From contig JANTQF010000008.1 of the NCBI GenBank assembly GCA_032988165.1, forward strand, positions 212,234 through 276,233: 64,000 bases of DNA, read 5' to 3'. Source of the stretch: Emmonsiellopsis sp. PD_33 (lineage: Eukaryota; Ascomycota; Eurotiomycetes; Onygenales; Ajellomycetaceae). Positions 59,312 through 64,000 of the stretch are shown here, piece by piece. Under the pieces are notes generated by a model. It saw only the letters and a list, made by a program, of their open reading frames with translations. It had not been told where the DNA came from and did no database searches. The translations under genes and the position numbers were made by a program. Numbering within the stretch: the stretch's first letter is position 1; the number at the start of each line of letters is the position of its first letter.

Positions 59312-59560
59312 TTGCCAGTATACAATCATAACTGGGGTGGAGGGACGCGGGCATTTAACCTGCCTGAAGCTATAGCCAGGGAGGAGCAGGACCCCATGAA
59401 CCCAATGGATGGTAATAACCAACCACTGCTTCTGAAGCCTGGTGAAATCGCAGATCTTAAGGTTGCTCACATTATACCTCATTCTATAATGTCAGTGAAG
59501 ACCGTTAATGGCCAGTTACGGCTTGTATGTTCCCCCCTTGCAAATCTCTGCGCCAATATC
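59312..59560 (+). pseudogene. Fragment of a fungal HNH-nuclease-type protein
   Basis: An open stretch contains GEIADLKVAHIIPHSIM, which matches the start of the HNH motif in fungal HNH_2-type proteins (xAHIxPxS). No start, no second His/Asn half and no continuation were found, so this is a remnant. It ends near the dispersed repeat at 59,640. The family call rests on one motif. Confidence 0.45.
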
Positions 59561-59639
59561 TTATTAAGCTACATAACCATGGTGGTACTGTTCTTCAATA
59601 ATCCTTATTCAAAAACGCCCAGTGATATTTTATTCCTAG

Positions 59640-59765
59640 TAAGTAAACGTCTATTCCATATCCCTTTTTAAGAATTGCTCCAATACATCAGGGAGATGCA
59701 GCATACTTCCCCTAAAGTCCAACTAACGAATGCCTCCCCTGTCCATTTAAGCATCCATAAATTGG
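59640..59765 (+). repeat. Dispersed repeat, copy 2
   Basis: It aligns with 35,370-35,505 in the same orientation, from CTAGTAAGTAAAC to CCATTTAAGCATCC. The two copies lie on either side of the AT-rich block. Confidence 0.6.
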
Positions 59766-59771
59766 CCTGCG

Positions 59772-60837
59772 CTAATGAAGACTTTGCAGCTGTGTTGCCG
59801 AATCCGACTGTATCGACTCCATACTTCTCTGCTTCCTAATCCCAGCCAGGATAACCGAAGGATGAAAAACGTTCATCGCAACCATGGTCATGAACATCAA
59901 CACCGAGTCGAAAACATACATGAAGACCTCATGGCTAATCAGGTAGCCATCATTCCCTTGCGCATACTCAATCAGACGGAATATAGATCGGATAAGTATC
60001 AGCACGCTAGAAATATACAGGCCCCATAGAACGGACTCCCACGATCTATAACGGGTCATGCCTCCTTGTGCCTCCAACTCAGACAACATTGGTGTTTTCT
60101 CCCGGCGGATCCGTCTATGGAAGGTGATAGAAGTGGCGACAAAGAAACTGAAGAAAACGAGCTGGACGCTGAGGCCGGCGATGGTGATCTTTTCACCTAT
60201 GTCCATGGCGCTGATGGTGCCGGTGGCCATGATACCGCCACCTTCAGGGGGTAATGGGTGCTCAGTATCCAAAACTATACCAGAGTCGAAGGGGCATGTC
60301 TCAGCTATATCACGAACGTACCTGCGCCCTGCATCACAAAGGCGAACACATCCCCCGTCACAAATATGCCCGTCATCCACCGAATGGGGACGATGCTGAA
60401 GTGTTCAGCCTGCAGGTGACTGATCAGCCGGCCAAGGATCATGTATATCGAGGCCGCGTAGAGAGGAGGGGCGAGGAGGATGAGGATTGTCTGGATGGAG
60501 TAGAGTGGGATATTTTCCTTGTTCCAATGGGCTGCTATTCGCCCCGCGTATCCGATTATTTGGACTGTGCTCTCTCAATTGACAATTAGTTAGCTATCAG
60601 AGGTTTTTTTTTTTTTTTCATTTTTCGCCCCTTTTCCCCCTTTGCGCGTCGGAATTCCTCAGAGATGCTCTCACATATGCCTCCGATTACGAATGCGGTA
60701 AAATACCATGTTCGGGTTCGGGTCAGTTGGTAGATATGGTAGAGTGTGGTAGCTGCGAATAATACGACGAAGATAACGGCTGCCGGTATATTCGGCGTAT
60801 ATCGGTACAGTTCGAAGTCGATTTTCCCATAGCCCAT
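59772..60837 (-). CDS. RTA1-family membrane protein
   Basis: Exons 60675-60837, 60322-60564 and 59772-60241 join with two phase-1 introns (110 and 80 nt) into 291 residues. RTA1-like proteins are seven-helix fungal membrane proteins, some linked to lipid translocation and drug resistance. The family pattern is clear: YRYTPNIPAAVIFVVLFAAT in helix 1, FVIGGIFQIIGYAGR across the first splice site, LLAPPLYAASIYMILGRLI in helix 3, and TGDVFAFVMQGAGGGIMATG across the second splice site. The third exon supplies the last helices. The first intron contains a run of about 15 A on the coding strand and a GCTAACTAAT branch site. All conserved segments are intact, so the gene looks functional. Confidence 0.92.
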
Positions 60838-63800
60838 GCTCTCAGTTTTTTTTTCCTTTTTTTGTGAAGTAAATGATCTTAGTACGTAGGAGCGACAGAC
60901 AGGTGAGGATGCAAATGAATTGGAAACTATTATCTACATGAACGACTCCAGGGTGATGGTCTTCTTTTAAAAGAGTGAAACTATTTCCATCCTCTGCCAT
61001 TTTTTGTCGTTTGGGGAGTGGAGCATCAGCGTATTCTCGTACACTAAGCCTTAAACAGATAAACCAGCTTTAGCCCGGGCCTTAGATGCTAAAATTTCCA
61101 GACCCCTGGGGTTAGAGGGAGCAAAACTTGAAGGTAGTGCTTGCCTTTCAGTTTTATCTTGGGAGCTAGTTATGTTAATAATAGGGATTGATACATGTTC
61201 TAACTATTTTAATCCCAGTGAAATATCTATATAGCCTTAAAATCCACTGTATGTTGTCTTGCAAGGTCTCTATTACTTGTACCTACCTTCACCAGCGGCT
61301 AGCTAGTAGTTTATTTATTAGTGAGTACTGAGCCTTAGGCCTGGACTGCCAGCATATTTTCATGGCATTGTTTTAATAAAATGCATGACTTAACTGGGTG
61401 CATAGCGCCATGTGAGACTGACTGTGATAGTAAACAGGAGGGCCAGCCCCGCTGGGTGTTTAATAAGGTGCCCCTGGCATGCTCGGGGAGTCTGGCTTAG
61501 AATATGTAGATTGAGGCTGCTCATAATGACTTTGTAGGGGTTGAGTGCAAGTAGATCTGGATCAAGGTTAGGAATTTTATATGGGGGATTTCTTCGATGG
61601 ATTCCTTCTTCCTCACTCTTATATTCCCCTCTTCTCCATATGAATGACTGCTGCTTGTAGCCTATTCTTTCTTTCCCCTGATTATTTACCTAGCTTATTT
61701 AACTACTTCTCTTTCTGTATTTAGTTGATAGAATTCTCTCCTTATGCAGTCTTGATATAAAACTTTGCCCCTATTTTACCAGGAAATATCCATAGCCATC
61801 ATATCGATATGGTGCTACACTGATTGACTGAGAGGATGGGAGTCATCCTTTGTTTTGTAGGAAGTGTATAATGACATTATATAAGGTGTAAGTTCAGTAA
61901 AAACAGTGGGAATCAGATACATGTAGGGGTGAGAAGAGAAGCGAAAAGGGAAAACTAAGAGTATATAGTAGTAAGACACATACTTATCCTCTCTTTACTA
62001 TCTAAAGGTAACTTATTAGAATGAAATCTTAGATACATCTTTCCTCAGACCATTTACTTATTTATATACCCATCTACAAAGGGCAAACTGTCGCTACCCA
62101 GAATAAGCCGCTTAACCAAACCATCTATATAACGTGCTTCTTATACTCAAGGCCAATCCGTGGGAAAAAAAATCTCAGCCAAATATATCCTGCATTTTCC
62201 CAACTTCTTTATTCACACGGTAGGTAACTAATTATATAATGACCGCTGACCCAGCAGAATATGAAGCAGATCTACTATGCATACATACATCTCATCCCAT
62301 CCCACCCCATCCAATCCAATCCATAATGCTGGCTAGATCTCTGCATGGATGGATGTCGTGTGTATGTATGGACGTATATGATGATCTTATTATAACTACA
62401 CCCTGTCTGGTGACTGGTGTGGTCCACATAATCTGGGGTCTAGGTTTGGTCGATACTGTAGCTGCCTGCCTATTTGGTAGAGAGATATATGTGATATTTA
62501 TTATCCCTTCGTGATTTGCAGGGACAAGGCTAGGTTGGGCGGGGCAGGGGATCGATCGATCGATAGATAGGTATGATGTGGCTGGGAGATTCCGAGATCG
62601 AAAGGAAAGGAAAGGAAAGGAACGGAGGGAGGGATAAGTGAGACTTGATCGCGAGAAAGAGAGTGAGAGACGTGGGAACGGGTTTGAGGATGGATGAGAG
62701 GTCGGGTCGAGGCGCGGGTTCTTTGTTCGTTCTTGTCCCAGGCTCAGCATGGTGACTATATATACAACGGCTATCCATGGCAATGGCTGCATACAAACAG
62801 CGACAGAATCCAAAACGACGCCGGTTCATCGTATCGTTCCGTGGTAATGGGGGATATGTCTGCATACGTTCGAGGTAGAATGCGATGGGATAGGTGGGAT
62901 ATGCCACCTTTTGTCCTTTTTGTCCGGTGGCTGACTACTTGTTATAATTAGTAACTTGAGTATTCTTCTTTCCTTTTTCTAGATGCGCCGCTTCGAAGAA
63001 TCGAAGGATATGTACTATGCAATGCATGTATTGCACAGTTAATCAATATTTTGGGTTCCGGAGAATTTATGGACAATTATAGATGGCACGTGTGGTGGGT
63101 GGGCGTGGGTGGACCAGCCATGCCAACGCCAACGCCAACATCGGTGGCTGTCAGTGTCAGTATGTAGTCCATGCCAGAATAAATGGGCTCGCATTGACGG
63201 TTTTCTGGCAATCACCCCAGACGGATCGACGGATGTTCGGGATAAATAGAGCCTCAAGATCTCCCTCGGAGCTTTTCTTTTTTAATTGGGCAAAAGAAAA
63301 GGGACGGGACCTCGTTCTAGGGCGGTGTCTCGGGTGTCGTCTGCTGCGAGACAGCAGGGTAGCACGCAAATCAAAACACGGATGGAGCAGACCCTGGCCC
63401 GTCATGTCATGCTGCGTGTGGTTTTAGGTTTGGTGAAGGTTCTCTCAAGGATACAATCCCATGCTTTAGCCTGTACTCTGTAGAGCAAGGTAACAGTAAG
63501 CCACAATACAACGGCAATGCGGAGGCACTTCTGTCAGCGAATTTGCTGCCATATCCGCTGTTCTTTTTTTAGGGGCAAGGCCGTCGTGCATGTTCGTTGT
63601 TGAACCCGGGCGTCAATGAGACGAGTGGGTGGCTGGCAGCTGGTGGACAGCGGGTTCAACGGTGCCAGGGAAGAGGGGATGCTAACTTTTCAGACGATGC
63701 GTTGTCAGACAGCAACCTTGGACGATATTCGCCGGCGTGACAGCTGCCGTGTGCCCCGACGCCAGGTGACCAGGCCTGTGATGGGCTGGTACCTGGTTTT

Positions 63801-63840
63801 GTAGGCGGCCACCGGCGGCGGCGAGGTACCAGGTTACAGT
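60838..63840. other. Long non-coding region
   Basis: Three kilobases without a gene I can support. The part at about 61,080-62,240 is AT-leaning and CpG-poor but not CpG-free, and looks like older repeat DNA. The part from 62,500 to 63,830 has normal GC and several short open frames without motifs. An eight-base inverted repeat (CTGGTACC...GGTACCAG) lies near 63,787-63,832. Confidence 0.45.
62601..62625 (+). repeat. AAAGG microsatellite
   Basis: Four copies of AAAGG precede a degenerate fifth. A short GATC array sits about 50 bases upstream (62,550-62,565). Confidence 0.75.
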
Positions 63841-64000
63841 TCAACTGACCATCAGAATCAGTCAGCTGACTATGCTAGGTGAGGTCAGTCAACTGACCTT
63901 CCTTAGTGTAATTTATATGGTCAGTTAACCTCTTATTAATACAAGCTATTACATGAAAAATACTGAAAAATAAAATTAATTAATTATTAATTATATGATA
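63841..64000. other. Start of a second AT-rich, CpG-free stretch
   Basis: From about 63,841 to the window end no CG is seen, and the last 90 bases are very AT-rich. The first 90 bases contain repeated TCAGT/ACTGA palindromes, including GGTCAGTCAACTGACC at 63,884-63,899. It probably marks the edge of another repeat-rich block. Confidence 0.5.

Overview
The window is nuclear DNA of a filamentous ascomycete. Genes sit on both strands and carry many short GT-AG introns (about 50-180 nt) with CTAAC-like branch sites. They encode typical Pezizomycotina proteins: mitochondrial processing peptidase alpha, acetoacetyl-CoA synthetase, Tom22, a DUF4211 protein, a HAM1-family protein, Phs1, the p34/Irc6 adaptin-binding protein, Sm-D3 and Gep4. 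The GC-balanced gene block abuts a long, very AT-rich, CpG-free block built of Ty3/Gypsy-type DNA. That mosaic is known from Onygenales, and Ajellomycetaceae such as Blastomyces fit best. The genus is an inference, not something the sequence proves.

Layout. Bases 1-24,470 are a dense housekeeping block. It holds a 5' gene fragment running off the left edge (-), an acyl-protein thioesterase-like hydrolase (+), MPP alpha (-), acetoacetyl-CoA synthetase (-), TOM22 (+), DUF4211 (-), HAM1-like (+, 12 exons), PHS1 (+), p34/IRC6 (-), SMD3 (-) and GEP4 (+). Bases 24,471-37,465 are sparser and accessory. They hold an F-box/ankyrin protein, a polytopic membrane protein, a Zn2Cys6 regulator with an apparent frameshift, and a restriction-fold-like hypothetical gene with one internal stop codon. 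Bases about 37,620-56,890 form the AT-rich, CpG-free block. Old relics and tandem repeats occupy 37.9-48.2 kb. A complete but inactivated chromovirus (Ty3/Gypsy with chromodomain) spans 48,244-56,015, with 302-bp LTRs and a 5-bp target duplication. Bases 57-64 kb return to normal composition, with an orphan gene, an HNH-nuclease fragment, an RTA1-family transporter and long non-coding DNA. The last 160 bases look like the edge of a second AT-rich block.

Working together. Several genes serve mitochondria: Tom22 takes in precursors, MPP alpha is part of the enzyme that removes their presequences, and Gep4 acts in cardiolipin synthesis. Nothing suggests they form a co-regulated operon-like unit. 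The most unusual part is the retroelement. It carries an additional spliced reading frame on the opposite strand, placed tail-to-tail with pol. Its two LTRs differ mainly by reciprocal CA/TG pairs, the footprint of independent CpG decay on the two strands. It also has a putative Tf1/sushi-type self-priming signal.
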